A stretch of DNA of 64,000 nucleotides from Pontibacter cellulosilyticus (GCF_014306105.1 NZ_JACRVF010000001.1:1442413-1506412); one strand, 5' to 3'; shown: positions 52,489-61,537, numbered from the stretch's first letter. The notes: generated by a model not told the origin, from the letters alone. Numbers and translations are program-made.

Positions 52489-53535
52489 TCAGGATGGCTG
52501 TACTTGTCCCTTCTCAAGCACATCTTTCACATATAATTCGTTTACTACAACCATTACAACTGCCAGCAAAGGCGCTGCCAAAAGTAAGCCAATGGCACCT
52601 TGCAGTATGCCCAGCAACACCTGGAAGAATAGCAACAAAGCCGGCGGCAGGTCTACTGTTTTCTGAAAGATAATGGGTGTAATGGCATACGTTTCCACCA
52701 TTTGTATCGCTCCGTAGAGTAACAATGCATACAAAGCCATCTGAGGACTTACGGTTAGTCCTACAAGCCCTGCTGGAATGGCCGCAAGCCAAGGGCCGAT
52801 ATTCGGTATAAATGCAAGCAAGAACGTGATAATGCCTAAAGCCAGGGCAAGAGGTAATCCTAATAAGCTGTAGCTTATCGCCGTACTCACACCAATTATC
52901 GTCATGGCCAACAGCATAGCAAGCAACCAGAGTTTTAGTGTGTTATAGCACTTGCCCAGCACCTGCATTACTCTGGACCGATGCCGTATCGGAAAAAGCT
53001 TGGAGAAACCAACTGTATAAAGCTTAGGATTAGCAGCTAAAAATATAGCAGTAACAACAACAATCACAATATCAGCCAGTACACTAAGCGTGGCAGAGAA
53101 AATAGAGCTGAACTTAGAAAAGATGCTCTGGTCCTGAGGGAGTAGATCACTCATATTTTGCGGCACCTTGTTCATCAGCTTCTGCCCAACTCCAAACCCT
53201 TGCAGCCAGTCCTGTATTTTTCTAATAGCCGAAGGCAGTGTTTGCTGCATTTCCTGTATCTGTTTACTAACAGTAGGCACAATAAAATAAAACGCACCTA
53301 CTAAAACACCGAAGAAAAGGAGCACAGCCAGAAAAAGTGCCAGCCCATGCTTAAGGTGCAGCTTATTCTCAAACCACTCAGCAATTCCGCTTAACAGAAC
53401 AGCCAGCAACACTCCGGCAAATACTAATAAAAAGAAGTATCCATGTTTACCGAGCATATAAAATGCCGATGCTATCAGTAATATTATAAAAGCCGCAAGA
53501 GCAACACGTTTCGCAAAAGAAGACAAATCTGCCAT
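52489..53535 (-). CDS. AI-2E family transporter / permease
   Basis: The product is 348 aa from ATG 53535 (ATG 53550 would add five residues). It has seven or eight hydrophobic helices with the family layout: an N-terminal pair (LAAFIILLIASAFYMLGK), a large amphipathic soluble segment (VSKQIQEMQQTLPSAIRKIQ), and the conserved loop FIPNIGPWLAAIPAGLVGL near the C-terminus. Known family members export the autoinducer AI-2 or act as Na+/H+ antiporters, so the substrate is not certain. It is an inner-membrane protein. It is a leftward gene, divergent from sucC. Confidence 0.9.
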   Translation of the reverse strand: MADLSSFAKRVALAAFIILLIASAFYMLGKHGYFFLLVFAGVLLAVLLSGIAEWFENKLHLKHGLALFLAVLLFFGVLVGAFYFIVPTVSKQIQEMQQTLPSAIRKIQDWLQGFGVGQKLMNKVPQNMSDLLPQDQSIFSKFSSIFSATLSVLADIVIVVVTAIFLAANPKLYTVGFSKLFPIRHRSRVMQVLGKCYNTLKLWLLAMLLAMTIIGVSTAISYSLLGLPLALALGIITFLLAFIPNIGPWLAAIPAGLVGLTVSPQMALYALLLYGAIQMVETYAITPIIFQKTVDLPPALLLFFQVLLGILQGAIGLLLAAPLLAVVMVVVNELYVKDVLEKGQVQPS

Positions 53536-53669
53536 ACTATAGAGTATCAAGTATAAACTATTGAATATCTTTTCATACTTGAATTGTGCAACTTACGTTG
53601 CAAACCACATTACTCCCTTGATTTAAAGTATAGCAGTTGCGATGGGCTTATATTTTAAAAAAGCTTTAC

Positions 53670-53700
53670 TTGAATTTAAGGGGATAAAGGCGTACTTTCG
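53670..53700 (+). promoter_or_regulatory. Candidate sucC promoter
   Basis: TTG at 53670-53672 and TACTTTCG at 53693-53700 (near TAnnTTTG), spaced 20 bases, lie 22 bases before the chosen ATG. This also argues against the upstream in-frame ATG at 53642 being the true start. Confidence 0.5.
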
Positions 53701-53722
53701 TGCGTCCATTAAAACTGAAAGC

Positions 53723-54925
53723 ATGAACATACACGAATATCAGGCTAAAGACATTTTAAAAAGCTACGGCGTACGCATACAAGAGGGCATCGTGGCCGAA
53801 ACTCCAGACCAGGCGGTAAAAGCTGCCATGAAACTGACTGAAGAGACAGGCACAGGCTGGCATGTGATCAAAGCACAGATTCATGCGGGTGGCCGTGGTA
53901 AAGGCGGTGGCGTAAAGCTAGCTAAAAACCTGGAGCAGGTAAAGCAGATCGCTGACGACATACTGGGTATGACACTGGTAACACACCAGACTGGCCCAGA
54001 AGGAAAACTTGTACAGAAGGTTCTGGTTGCGCAGGATGTTTACTATCCAGGCGAGTCTGATCCGAAGGAGTTTTACCTGAGCATCCTGTTGGATCGTGCG
54101 AAAGGCAGAAACGTGATCATGGCATCTACTGAAGGTGGTATGGACATCGAAGAAGTAGCTGAGAAGCACCCTGAGAAGATCATCAAAGAGTGGATCGATC
54201 CGGCTACTGGCTTAAGACCTTTCCAGGCTAACAAAATCGCTTTTGCATTTGGCTTACAGGGTGAGGCTTTCAAGGAGATGGTAAAATTCATCACTAACCT
54301 TTACAAAGCTTACGTTGATACTGACTCTTCTATGTTTGAGATCAACCCTGTTCTTAAGACATCAGACAACAAGATTCTTGCTGTAGATGCAAAAGTAGAT
54401 CTTGACGATAACGCATTGTTCCGTCACAAAGACCTTGCTGCCCTTCGCGATACTTCTGAAGAAGATCCGTTGGAGGTTGAGGCTAGCGCTTCTAACCTGA
54501 ATTATGTAAAGCTTGACGGTAACGTAGGCTGTATGGTAAACGGTGCAGGTCTTGCTATGGCTACCATGGATATCATCAAACTTTCTGGCGGTGAGCCTGC
54601 TAACTTCCTTGACGTAGGTGGTGGGGCAAACGCACAGACTGTAGAAGCTGGTTTCCGCATTATCCTGAAAGACCCGAATGTAAAGGCTATCCTGATTAAC
54701 ATCTTCGGTGGTATCGTTCGTTGCGACCGTGTTGCTAATGGTGTGGTTGAGGCTTACAAAAACATCGGCGACATCCGTGTTCCGATCATCGTTCGCCTTC
54801 AGGGTACAAACGCTGAAGAAGGTGCCCGCATCATCGACGAGTCTGGCCTGAAAGTATACTCTGCAGTTGCGCTTAAAGAAGCCGCTGACAAAGTAAAGCA
54901 GGTTTTAGCAGAAGTAGGAGCTTAA
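53723..54925 (+). CDS. sucC: Succinate--CoA ligase [ADP-forming] subunit beta
   Basis: I start at ATG 53723 because MNIHEYQAKDILKSYGV is the conserved family N-terminus; an upstream ATG at 53642 would put an unrelated leader in front. The product is 400 aa, the normal length. VIKAQIHAGGRGKGGGVKLA is the ATP-grasp nucleotide region, and FEINPVLKTSDNKILAVDAK and ILINIFGGIVRCDRVANGVV are conserved. With the alpha subunit (not in the window) it makes ATP from succinyl-CoA in the TCA cycle. A perfect terminator follows. Confidence 0.97.
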   Translation: MNIHEYQAKDILKSYGVRIQEGIVAETPDQAVKAAMKLTEETGTGWHVIKAQIHAGGRGKGGGVKLAKNLEQVKQIADDILGMTLVTHQTGPEGKLVQKVLVAQDVYYPGESDPKEFYLSILLDRAKGRNVIMASTEGGMDIEEVAEKHPEKIIKEWIDPATGLRPFQANKIAFAFGLQGEAFKEMVKFITNLYKAYVDTDSSMFEINPVLKTSDNKILAVDAKVDLDDNALFRHKDLAALRDTSEEDPLEVEASASNLNYVKLDGNVGCMVNGAGLAMATMDIIKLSGGEPANFLDVGGGANAQTVEAGFRIILKDPNVKAILINIFGGIVRCDRVANGVVEAYKNIGDIRVPIIVRLQGTNAEEGARIIDESGLKVYSAVALKEAADKVKQVLAEVGA

Positions 54926-54938
54926 TCGCTTAAATATA

Positions 54939-54982
54939 AAAACAGAAAAGGCTGCCGTAATTGGCAGCCTTTTCTGTTTTTA
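54939..54982 (+). terminator. sucC terminator
   Basis: AACAGAAAAGGCTGCC pairs perfectly with GGCAGCCTTTTCTGTT around a 6-base loop, with a T run after. It can also serve the leftward strand because A-rich sequence precedes it. Confidence 0.93.
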
Positions 54983-55031
54983 TGCTAGAAGGAAATAACG
55001 AAACAAACAGCGTTTCAACCCACTCTATATT

Positions 55032-55448
55032 CTACACTACCTCTAGTTGCACCTCTACATTGCCCTGAACACCTATAGAGTAAGGACATATCTGATGTGC
55101 TTCGTCTACCATCTGCTGGGCTTTTTCTTTATCTAAGCCCTTCAGATCAACTGTCAGCTTCACACCTAATCCATACTTGCCATTTTCACCTTTCAGCAGG
55201 TCTACATGTGCTTTAACAGTAGACTCAGTATCTAGTCGTTCGTGATGCTTTCCGGCCACTACTAATAATGCACTCTGAAAGCAAGCGGCATAACCTGCCG
55301 CAAACAGCTGCTCCGGGTTAGTCTTACCCTTCTCCCCTCCCAGTCCTTCCGGCAACGACAGCGGCATATCCAATACCCCGTCCGAAGACACAATATGGCC
55401 ACGGCGGCCTCCTGTGGCAGTTACTTCTGCCGTATACAATTTTTCCAT
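55032..55448 (-). CDS. ohr: Organic hydroperoxide resistance protein (Ohr/OsmC family)
   Basis: This 138-aa protein has both redox cysteines: the first in AAGYAACFQSALLVVA and the second in AHQICPYSIGVQGNVEV. The N-terminal TAEVTATGGRRGHIVSSDGV is typical of Ohr rather than OsmC. Ohr reduces organic hydroperoxides using lipoylated partners. Expression is often under OhrR, but no ohrR is seen adjacent. It is cytosolic. It is a leftward gene converging on sucC. Confidence 0.95.
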   Translation of the reverse strand: MEKLYTAEVTATGGRRGHIVSSDGVLDMPLSLPEGLGGEKGKTNPEQLFAAGYAACFQSALLVVAGKHHERLDTESTVKAHVDLLKGENGKYGLGVKLTVDLKGLDKEKAQQMVDEAHQICPYSIGVQGNVEVQLEVV

Positions 55449-55626
55449 AGTATATCAGTATTCTGTTTTAGATTCTATTAAATACTACTTAACAGAAGTA
55501 AGCTTAGTATTGTTTTACTTTTTACCTCCATGTATTGTACAGCTGCTTAAAATATAAACTAACTGATACTTTTTTTGAGACTATGTTTCCTTTTATCGGC
55601 ATTGTTTCTATTTTTGCACACGTTCT

Positions 55627-55700
55627 GCACCCGTAGTTCAATTGGATAGAATATCGGATTTCGGCTCCGAGGGTTAGGGGTTCGAATCCTCTCGGGTGCA
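55627..55700 (+). tRNA. tRNA-Arg (anticodon UCG)
   Basis: The cloverleaf is complete: acceptor GCACCCG/CGGGTGC, D arm with a G-T wobble, anticodon stem TCGGA/TCCGA around loop TTTCGGC (anticodon TCG), and T arm AGGGGTTCGAATCCTCT. It is 74 nt, with no encoded CCA. Confidence 0.95.
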
Positions 55701-56266
55701 CATAAAGCCTTGTAAGTATAACTTGCAGGGCTTTTTTGTTTTTTGTCTCCTCCAACCACTCCCTTACAAACCTTCATTAGCGCGGCAGCCACTAAACATA
55801 CAGTAAAATGATTATAGTATTTTGCTGTATAAAAGCTAAAGAAGATGATAGAATAATCACCACAACTCCAACGGCTAAAGTTCTTACATTACTGCAAAAT
55901 GGCTTCTATACTTTGAAAGGATTGTATAGCTCAGCACTTTCTTATTTAAAATTTACAAATGAGATTCTGTCCTCCATCACCCTTTATACTTAATTAAGTA
56001 TACACCACCAACAGAAAGAATACTATATAATGTACAATATATAGTCAATAATATATTATTTGTTAAATTCTACTTCACGTTTAACAACTATAGAATAGTC
56101 TTCTAGCCAAAAACTTCTTTAATGATAGCGTTGACAATTATTCCCAAATTAAACATGAGCTAAGATTACTCATTAACAAAGATTAGCTCATACATAAATG
56201 CAGCTCAACTTATAGGCCATAAGCAATGTGTGGCTGGCTTAAAAGTTAAATCATGCTACAAGCCCT
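55701..56266. other. AT-rich non-coding gap
   Basis: No gene is supported in 560 bases between tRNA-Arg and the response regulator. Short open frames exist but lack ribosome sites and sensible composition. The upstream region of the response regulator must contain its promoter. Confidence 0.35.
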
Positions 56267-56653
56267 ATGAAAATTTACAGTATCGACGACGACCATATTA
56301 ATAACTTTTTAACTGAGAGGGTACTACAGGAGGCCGGCCTTCCTAGTCTTACCCGATCATACGCATCTGCTGAGGTAGCACTGGCTGATATAGTACAAAC
56401 CAGCCGAGAAGAACTTCCCGATATAGTATTTCTTGACCTAAACATGCCCGCGATGAATGGTTGGCAGTTCTTGGAAGCGTTGGAGCCTTATAAAGAGAAA
56501 ATTCTGGGCAAATCTCATATTTACATCTTGACCTCATCACTTGACACATCAGATGTTAAGAAGTCTGAAGATTACGAGCTGATAGATGGCTTTATCCATA
56601 AACCCTTAACTGTAGAGGATGTACAGGTTGTGCTTGATGAGATGAACAATTAA
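56267..56653 (+). CDS. Single-domain response regulator
   Basis: This 128-aa CheY-like receiver has acidic pocket IDDDH, phospho-acceptor Asp in VFLDLNMPAMNGWQF, Thr/Ser in ILTSSLD and Lys in GFIHKPLT. There is no output domain, so it relays phosphate to or regulates a partner protein. Immediately downstream, on the other strand, lies a decayed histidine kinase fragment that may have been its partner. The second receiver in the window (61566-61994) is similar in type but divergent. Confidence 0.93.
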   Translation: MKIYSIDDDHINNFLTERVLQEAGLPSLTRSYASAEVALADIVQTSREELPDIVFLDLNMPAMNGWQFLEALEPYKEKILGKSHIYILTSSLDTSDVKKSEDYELIDGFIHKPLTVEDVQVVLDEMNN

Positions 56654-56683
56654 GTATAGTAGTAAACAAACCTCAACTATAAG

Positions 56684-57037
56684 TTACTTAGGTAGTTCGA
56701 TATATACATGAGATTCCCTTATTTTCTTCGATATCGAACCATATTTTACCTCGGTGCCATTCAACAATCGTTCTAATAATTTACATCCCAAGTCCGGTCG
56801 AAGGCTTTCCTCTAAGTCCAGGATGACGGGTCCAAGTAAATCTATTCGGTTTACCTATCCATTTTCTTGGATAATCACTAGTAAACTATTCTTCAGCTCT
56901 TCAATTTTAGTAGTAATAACATCTTTGTAGTGGGTAAACTGAATTGCGTTTGAAATAAGTTTATTGATTACCTGCACAAACTTTGTCTGATTTATACAAG
57001 CGAATATTTGTAAGTGAAGAGGTGAAAACACAAATTT
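56684..57037 (-). pseudogene. Decayed histidine kinase ATPase-domain fragment
   Basis: Reading leftward from 57037, one frame gives INQTKFVQVINKLISNAIQF (the N box of a histidine kinase) and, after TTKIEELKNSLLVIIQENG, stops at a TAG. The next frame continues with a G-box-like RPDLGCKLLERLLNGTEVKY and ends VYIELPK plus TAA at 56684. No start codon, dimerisation domain or intact ATP lid remains. It is a truncated, frameshifted HATPase_c remnant lying tail to tail with an intact response regulator. Confidence 0.75.
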
Positions 57038-57094
57038 TCATATTACCAGGTATTGTATTTTAAGCATTGTAACTTTAATTTGCCTCTGCTAATA

Positions 57095-57171
57095 CGGGGT
57101 GTAGCGTAGCCTGGTATCGCGCCAGCATGGGGTGCTGGAGGTCGTGGGTTCGAATCCCGCCACTCCGACCA
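57095..57171 (+). tRNA. tRNA-Pro (anticodon GGG)
   Basis: Acceptor CGGGGTG pairs with CACTCCG with one G-T. The anticodon stem is CCAGC/GCTGG around loop ATGGGGT (anticodon GGG), and the T arm contains GGGTTCGAATCCC. A CCA is encoded at 57169-57171, unlike the other two tRNAs in the window. Confidence 0.93.
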
Positions 57172-57177
57172 AAGCCC

Positions 57178-57207
57178 GGTCCTGTTCTACAGACAGGACC
57201 TTTTTTA
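57178..57207 (+). terminator. tRNA-Pro terminator
   Basis: GGTCCTGT pairs with ACAGGACC around a 7-base loop and is followed by six T. It starts 6 bases after the encoded CCA. Confidence 0.9.
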
Positions 57208-57455
57208 TTTATAATTTACTGTAAAGAGAGCCTAACCTCCTCTTCAGCCCAGCATCCGCAAAACTTCCTCTATTGTATCATTTCAGCATATCCTTTAAAC
57301 CGATTGCCCGTACTACCTATCTGCTTTAAGTATAATGCCCGGCATCACACTTATTCGTTTTATTTTTATACCTTTGGTACATGTGGCCTTTAGTGCACTC
57401 TTCCTGAATTATCTGATCACATCAAATTGAACTTAAACCGTTCATTCTTAAAAAC

Positions 57456-58328
57456 ATGAACATAACTGCCAACCTCTTGCAAAAGCAAAAAAAGAGAATA
57501 CTGGAAATCTGGATGCAAAATCAGCTTGCTGATAGCGCACTAAGAGATGACCTAATGACAAACGACGAGCTACTGAAGCAGTCTGAAGAATTGATAGATG
57601 CGCTCGCTCGTGCTGTTAAATCTGGCAACATAGACAATATTTTTGCCGCTGAATTCGATCAAATTACAGAGATTTTAAGTGACGTATCTATTACACGTGC
57701 CCGCCAGGGTTTTAGTCCACGCGAAACAGGTATGTATGTGCTTAGCCTGAAAAGAGCTATTAGCACTGTAATGGAAGATGAGTATAAGGATCAGCCTGAA
57801 GTTCTTTACAAAGAAATTACCACTATCAATAACCTGCTCGATCAGCTAAGCATCATCACTTTCGAGACGTTCATCAAAAGCCGGGAGGAGGTTATACTTC
57901 GCCAGACAGATGAGATAAGCGAAATATCTACTCCGGTTATCCGTGTGTGGGAAGGTATACTTGCATTGCCTATCATTGGCACCTTGGACAGTGCCCGTAC
58001 CCAGGTTGTGATGGAAAACCTGTTGCAGGAGATTGTGAACACAGGCAGCAACATCGCCATACTTGACATTTCGGGTGTGCCGGCTGTTGACTCTCTGGTA
58101 GCGCAGCACCTTATCAAAACAGTTAGCGCAACCCGCCTGATGGGTGCCGAGTGTATCATCAGCGGTATCCGCGCCGAGATTGCTCAGACAATTGTGCACT
58201 TAGGTATCGACCTGTCTAACATCAAAACAAAAGCCTCTTTGGCAAGCGCGCTGCAGCTGGCCTTTAGCATGAGTAGCGTGGAAGTAAGGAAAATAAACAA
58301 GAACACAGGTGCTGGCCTGATTCGATAA
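57456..58328 (+). CDS. rsbR: RsbR-type stressosome protein (STAS domain)
   Basis: This 290-aa protein has a helical N-terminal sensor (residues 1-145: ILEIWMQNQLADSALRDD and TRARQGFSPRETGMYVLSLK). The C-terminal STAS domain begins STPVIRVWEGILALPIIGTL and contains NIAILDISGVPAVDSLVAQH, whose Ser/Thr in VDS is the kinase target. RsbR paralogues form the stressosome shell with RsbS and hold RsbT until stress. It is the first gene of a run in which rsbS starts 6 bases after its stop. Confidence 0.92.
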   Translation: MNITANLLQKQKKRILEIWMQNQLADSALRDDLMTNDELLKQSEELIDALARAVKSGNIDNIFAAEFDQITEILSDVSITRARQGFSPRETGMYVLSLKRAISTVMEDEYKDQPEVLYKEITTINNLLDQLSIITFETFIKSREEVILRQTDEISEISTPVIRVWEGILALPIIGTLDSARTQVVMENLLQEIVNTGSNIAILDISGVPAVDSLVAQHLIKTVSATRLMGAECIISGIRAEIAQTIVHLGIDLSNIKTKASLASALQLAFSMSSVEVRKINKNTGAGLIR

Positions 58329-58334
58329 CTTAGA

Positions 58335-58745
58335 ATGGATAGAATTCCTATTTTAAAGATGGGGCCATACTTGCTGGTTACTATACAGGTAGACCTGTAT
58401 GACCGGCTGGCCCTCAATCTTGAAAATGACTTAATTAGCATGGTAAGCAAAACTGAGGCAAAAGGTGTGCTTATCGATATCTCAGCTGTAAGTATTGTCG
58501 ACTCTTTTATGGGTCGCATCTTAGGTAACATAGCCTCCATGTCACGCATTATGGATGCCGAGACAGTTGTGGTTGGTATGCAGCCTGCTGTGGCAATTAC
58601 TCTGGTCGAACTTGGCCTTACCTTGCAAGGGGTGCATACGGCACTTAATGTAGAAAAAGGCATGGAGCTGTTACAGGACCTTATTGGCCTGTACGGTGGC
58701 TCTAACGAAGACGAAGAGGGAGAGCCAGATGATCGTAATGACTAA
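58335..58745 (+). CDS. rsbS: RsbS-type STAS protein
   Basis: This 136-aa single STAS-domain protein has PILKMGPYLLVTIQVDLYD at the N-terminus, typical of RsbS, and GVLIDISAVSIVDSFMGRIL with the phosphorylatable serine in VDSF. It ends in an acidic tail (EDEEGEPDDRND). RsbS makes the stressosome core with RsbR, and RsbT phosphorylates it. It overlaps the rsbT start by 17 bases, so translation is coupled. The family is normally about 120 aa, so the tail is the only addition. Confidence 0.93.
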   Translation: MDRIPILKMGPYLLVTIQVDLYDRLALNLENDLISMVSKTEAKGVLIDISAVSIVDSFMGRILGNIASMSRIMDAETVVVGMQPAVAITLVELGLTLQGVHTALNVEKGMELLQDLIGLYGGSNEDEEGEPDDRND

Positions 58746-59142
58746 AGACACGATGCAAATCGTGCGGGAGCAAGATGTAGTTCCTTTTAGAAATAGGGTA
58801 CGCGAGTTTGCTGCAAAAATAGGCATGAGCCTGGTTAACCAGACCAAGCTTATTACGGCAGCCAGCGAACTTGTCCGCAACATGCTAAAGTATGCCAGCG
58901 GCGGCAAAGTTATTTTAGAAATTATCAGCAAAAGTGCTCAAACTGGCGTAAGACTAACTTTCGTGGACGAAGGGCCGGGTATATCTGATATAAAACAGGC
59001 TATGCAGGATGGATTTTCTACGGGCCGTAGTTTAGGCCTTGGGCTTCCTGGCGCTAAAAGACTCGTAAATGAGTTTGATATTCAGAGCACCCCGGGCACC
59101 GGCACCACCGTTACGATTATACACTGGAAGCATGGACGCTAA
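58729..59142 (+). CDS. rsbT: RsbT-type serine kinase / switch protein
   Basis: The product is 137 aa from ATG 58729 (ATG 58738 is an alternative). GHKL ATPase features are NQTKLITAASELVRNMLKYA (N box), VDEGPGI (G1) and TGRSLGLGLPGAKRLVNEFD (G2). RsbT phosphorylates RsbR and RsbS on stress, leaves the stressosome and activates a downstream phosphatase. It overlaps both neighbours (rsbS before, the phosphatase gene after by 11 bases). No sigma factor or RsbU is adjacent; the next gene supplies a PP2C domain. Confidence 0.93.
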   Translation: MIVMTKDTMQIVREQDVVPFRNRVREFAAKIGMSLVNQTKLITAASELVRNMLKYASGGKVILEIISKSAQTGVRLTFVDEGPGISDIKQAMQDGFSTGRSLGLGLPGAKRLVNEFDIQSTPGTGTTVTIIHWKHGR

Positions 59143-60166
59143 TCACCATCACCGTTTTGCCCTACCTGACAGAAGCTTTGCAAGTATCACTAAAAGGGAT
59201 ATTGCCAAGCTTGCTGAAGGCTGGGGTTTTTCTGAGGGGGAAATAGGCAAGGTAAATATCGTTGTTTCTGAACTGCTTTCTAACCTGGCAAAATTTTCTG
59301 CAAACGGCGGCGAGATACTTGTAAAGCCAATCGGCAACCCGATCCATACATTCGAGATTGTATGTATGGATAATGGCCCTGGCATGAGTGAGCCTGCCCG
59401 TATGCAGGAGGATGGTGTGTCTACTTTCGGCTCATCAGGCGAAGGGTTGGGTGCTATCAAAAGGCAATCATCTTTCTTCGACCTTTACTCGCAACCTAAC
59501 TTCGGTACTGTAATACTGGTACACATTACCAAAGCCAGTGCGCTTTCTAAAATCCTGCAGGCACCTGCCCGATTAGAGACAGGTTATATTATGGTGCCTA
59601 AGCCCAACGAGACTGTTTGCGGCGACGGCTTTGCCATAACTGTAAAGAACAGCAGAACGGAGATCCTGGCACTTGATGGGCTTGGGCATGGTACAAATGC
59701 AAACGAAGCGTCTGGGCAAGCTATTGCTGCGTTTCACGAAAACATCAGCCTTGACCCCGCCAACAGGCTGAGGGCAATACACGGTGCTATAAAGAGAACA
59801 AGAGGGGCAGTAGGTTTTTCTGCCAGCATCAGCAACGGCACCATAACGTATTGCGGCATCGGTAACATTGCCGGTAAATTGTATACACCAGAATCGTCTC
59901 TGCTTGGGGCACAGTATAAGAACATTATCTCGTACAACGGTATACTTGGGCATAACATACCTACCACACTTAACAATCAGCAACTGGAGTGGATGCGCAA
60001 TAAAATACTTATACTTCATTCTGATGGTCTGAAATCGAGGTGGGATATTGGCAAGTACCCGAACCTGCTAAAGCACCACCCAACCACCATTGCCGCCGTA
60101 CTTTATTTAGACAACAGCCGCCACACCGACGACACATTGGTAGTGGTATGCAAGGCAAAACTATAG
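59132..60166 (+). CDS. HATPase / SpoIIE-type PP2C phosphatase (RsbX-like fusion)
   Basis: I start at ATG 59132, overlapping the rsbT stop. The 344-aa protein has an RsbT/RsbW-like ATPase half (VNIVVSELLSNLAKFSANGG, CMDNGPGMSEP, GSSGEGLGAIKRQSSFFDL). A SpoIIE-type PP2C half follows (ETVCGDGFAITV, LALDGLGHGTNANEASGQAI, LHSDGLKSRWD, HTDDTLVVV). PP2C phosphatases of this type remove phosphate from STAS proteins. RsbX resets the stressosome, so this fusion may do the same with an added ATPase switch. The gene is in the same overlapping run as rsbRST. Confidence 0.9.
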   Translation: MDANHHHRFALPDRSFASITKRDIAKLAEGWGFSEGEIGKVNIVVSELLSNLAKFSANGGEILVKPIGNPIHTFEIVCMDNGPGMSEPARMQEDGVSTFGSSGEGLGAIKRQSSFFDLYSQPNFGTVILVHITKASALSKILQAPARLETGYIMVPKPNETVCGDGFAITVKNSRTEILALDGLGHGTNANEASGQAIAAFHENISLDPANRLRAIHGAIKRTRGAVGFSASISNGTITYCGIGNIAGKLYTPESSLLGAQYKNIISYNGILGHNIPTTLNNQQLEWMRNKILILHSDGLKSRWDIGKYPNLLKHHPTTIAAVLYLDNSRHTDDTLVVVCKAKL

Positions 60167-60172
60167 TTGATC

Positions 60173-61534
60173 ATGCTCCGCAACATACTCCGCATTAATA
60201 TTAACAACGAACTGGATATTGTGCTGGCTTATAAACGCGCAATGCAGCTCTCAGAGAGGCTAGGTGTAGCACTTGCTAACCAGACTAAGTTCGCCACAGC
60301 TGTTTCGGAGATTTGCCGCAACGTGGTGGAGTATGTGGGTAGCGGCAACATACAGTTTAACTATGTTGAGGAGAACGGGGTAAATTACCTGGAGGCAATT
60401 ATCAGCGACAGAGGCCGAGGCATAGGCAATCTGGATCTTATACTTCAGCAAAGCGAACGGTACGGTTACGGCAGCTCACGCGGCATGGGCATCATCAACT
60501 CTAAAAAGCTGGTAGATCAGTTTAACATAGAATCTGAGTTCGAGAAAGGTACGAGGGTAACTTTGCGCCGTAAAATTCCGGCACAGGCAGCTATTGTTAC
60601 TAAAGCAATACTAGACCAATGGGCACTGGAGTTTGAGCAGGAGACAGACATATCGCCATACGCCGAGATAAAGAAACAGAATATGCAGTTGCTGGAGCTG
60701 CTGGAGCAACTGCGCATACGCAACCTGGAGGCCGAGCAGCAACTACATGAGATCAAACGCTTGAACTCGAAACTTCAGCAGTACAATACTGAGATCAGCG
60801 AACTGCTTGAGGACCGTGATAAGAAGAACAAACTGCTGCAGAAGATAAATGATAACCTGGATGCCTTTGCGCATACGGTATCACATGACCTGCGCTCGCC
60901 ACTGCAAAACATAAACGGATTAACCACAGCGCTGGAAGCCTGTATCGAGTCCGAGCACCTGAAAGAAGCTAATGTGCTGCTGCCCATGCTAAGGGAGCAA
61001 ACCTTTAAAATGGACAGGCTGATTACAGGAATTCTGACCTACTCTTTGGCCGGCCACCACGACATACAACGCCGGTATGTGGATTTGCCTGTGCTTATAC
61101 ATCAGGTTATTTCTTCGTTACAAGTGCCAAATAACTTTAAAATAGAAGTACAGTCAGACCTGCCTAACCTCTTTACGCAGGAAATATACATGCAGCAGGT
61201 TTTAGCCAACCTGATTGGTAATGCCATAAAATACCACGATCAGCCGGAGCAGGGTGTTATAACCATCAGGTATGAAAAACACCCCGACAGGCTATTATTT
61301 ACAATAGAGGATAACGGCCCTGGAATACTGGCAGAGCACCAGCCTCTTATATTCGACATGTTTGAGCGCGGGCAGTATAGCGAACGCTTGGACAGCACCG
61401 GACTTGGCCTTTCTATTGTTAAAAAGATAGTGAACGAGAAAGGCGGCAACGTGTGGATAGAGTCGCATGGCCGGGGCAGTAAATTTTTGTTTACCTGGCC
61501 TGTTGAGGACCTTGTATCGGAAGAAGATAAATAA
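60173..61534 (+). CDS. Hybrid sensor kinase: RsbT-like ATPase domain plus HisKA/HATPase
   Basis: The product is 453 aa from ATG 60173 (TTG 60167 is less likely), starting 6 bases after the phosphatase stop. Residues 1-135 form an RsbT-like GHKL domain (NQTKFATAVSEICRNVVEYV, ISDRGRGI, SSRGMGIINSKKLVDQF). A coiled coil follows (QLLELLEQLRIRNLEAEQQL). Then comes a full histidine kinase: His in FAHTVSHDLRSPLQN, N box QQVLANLIGNAIKYH, IEDNGPGI and DSTGLGLSIVKKI. Two ATPase modules in one chain would link stressosome release to phosphorelay. There is no membrane segment. The convergent receiver gene 30 bases away is the likely partner. Confidence 0.9.
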   Translation: MLRNILRININNELDIVLAYKRAMQLSERLGVALANQTKFATAVSEICRNVVEYVGSGNIQFNYVEENGVNYLEAIISDRGRGIGNLDLILQQSERYGYGSSRGMGIINSKKLVDQFNIESEFEKGTRVTLRRKIPAQAAIVTKAILDQWALEFEQETDISPYAEIKKQNMQLLELLEQLRIRNLEAEQQLHEIKRLNSKLQQYNTEISELLEDRDKKNKLLQKINDNLDAFAHTVSHDLRSPLQNINGLTTALEACIESEHLKEANVLLPMLREQTFKMDRLITGILTYSLAGHHDIQRRYVDLPVLIHQVISSLQVPNNFKIEVQSDLPNLFTQEIYMQQVLANLIGNAIKYHDQPEQGVITIRYEKHPDRLLFTIEDNGPGILAEHQPLIFDMFERGQYSERLDSTGLGLSIVKKIVNEKGGNVWIESHGRGSKFLFTWPVEDLVSEEDK

Positions 61535-61537
61535 AAA

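Noticed and set aside
55522-55792. Leftward ORFs beginning in or crossing tRNA-Arg, reading RGFEPLTLGAEIR-like peptides
   Set aside because: This peptide is the antisense translation of a tRNA-Arg and is a familiar false annotation; the cloverleaf explains the bases.
55808-55993. 61-aa rightward ORF between tRNA-Arg and the response regulator
   Set aside because: AT-rich, no ribosome site and no conserved features. It could be real, but nothing supports it.
57127-57393. Rightward 88-aa ORF starting inside tRNA-Pro
   Set aside because: It begins in the anticodon arm, runs through the tRNA terminator and has no ribosome site; it is a tRNA read-through artefact.
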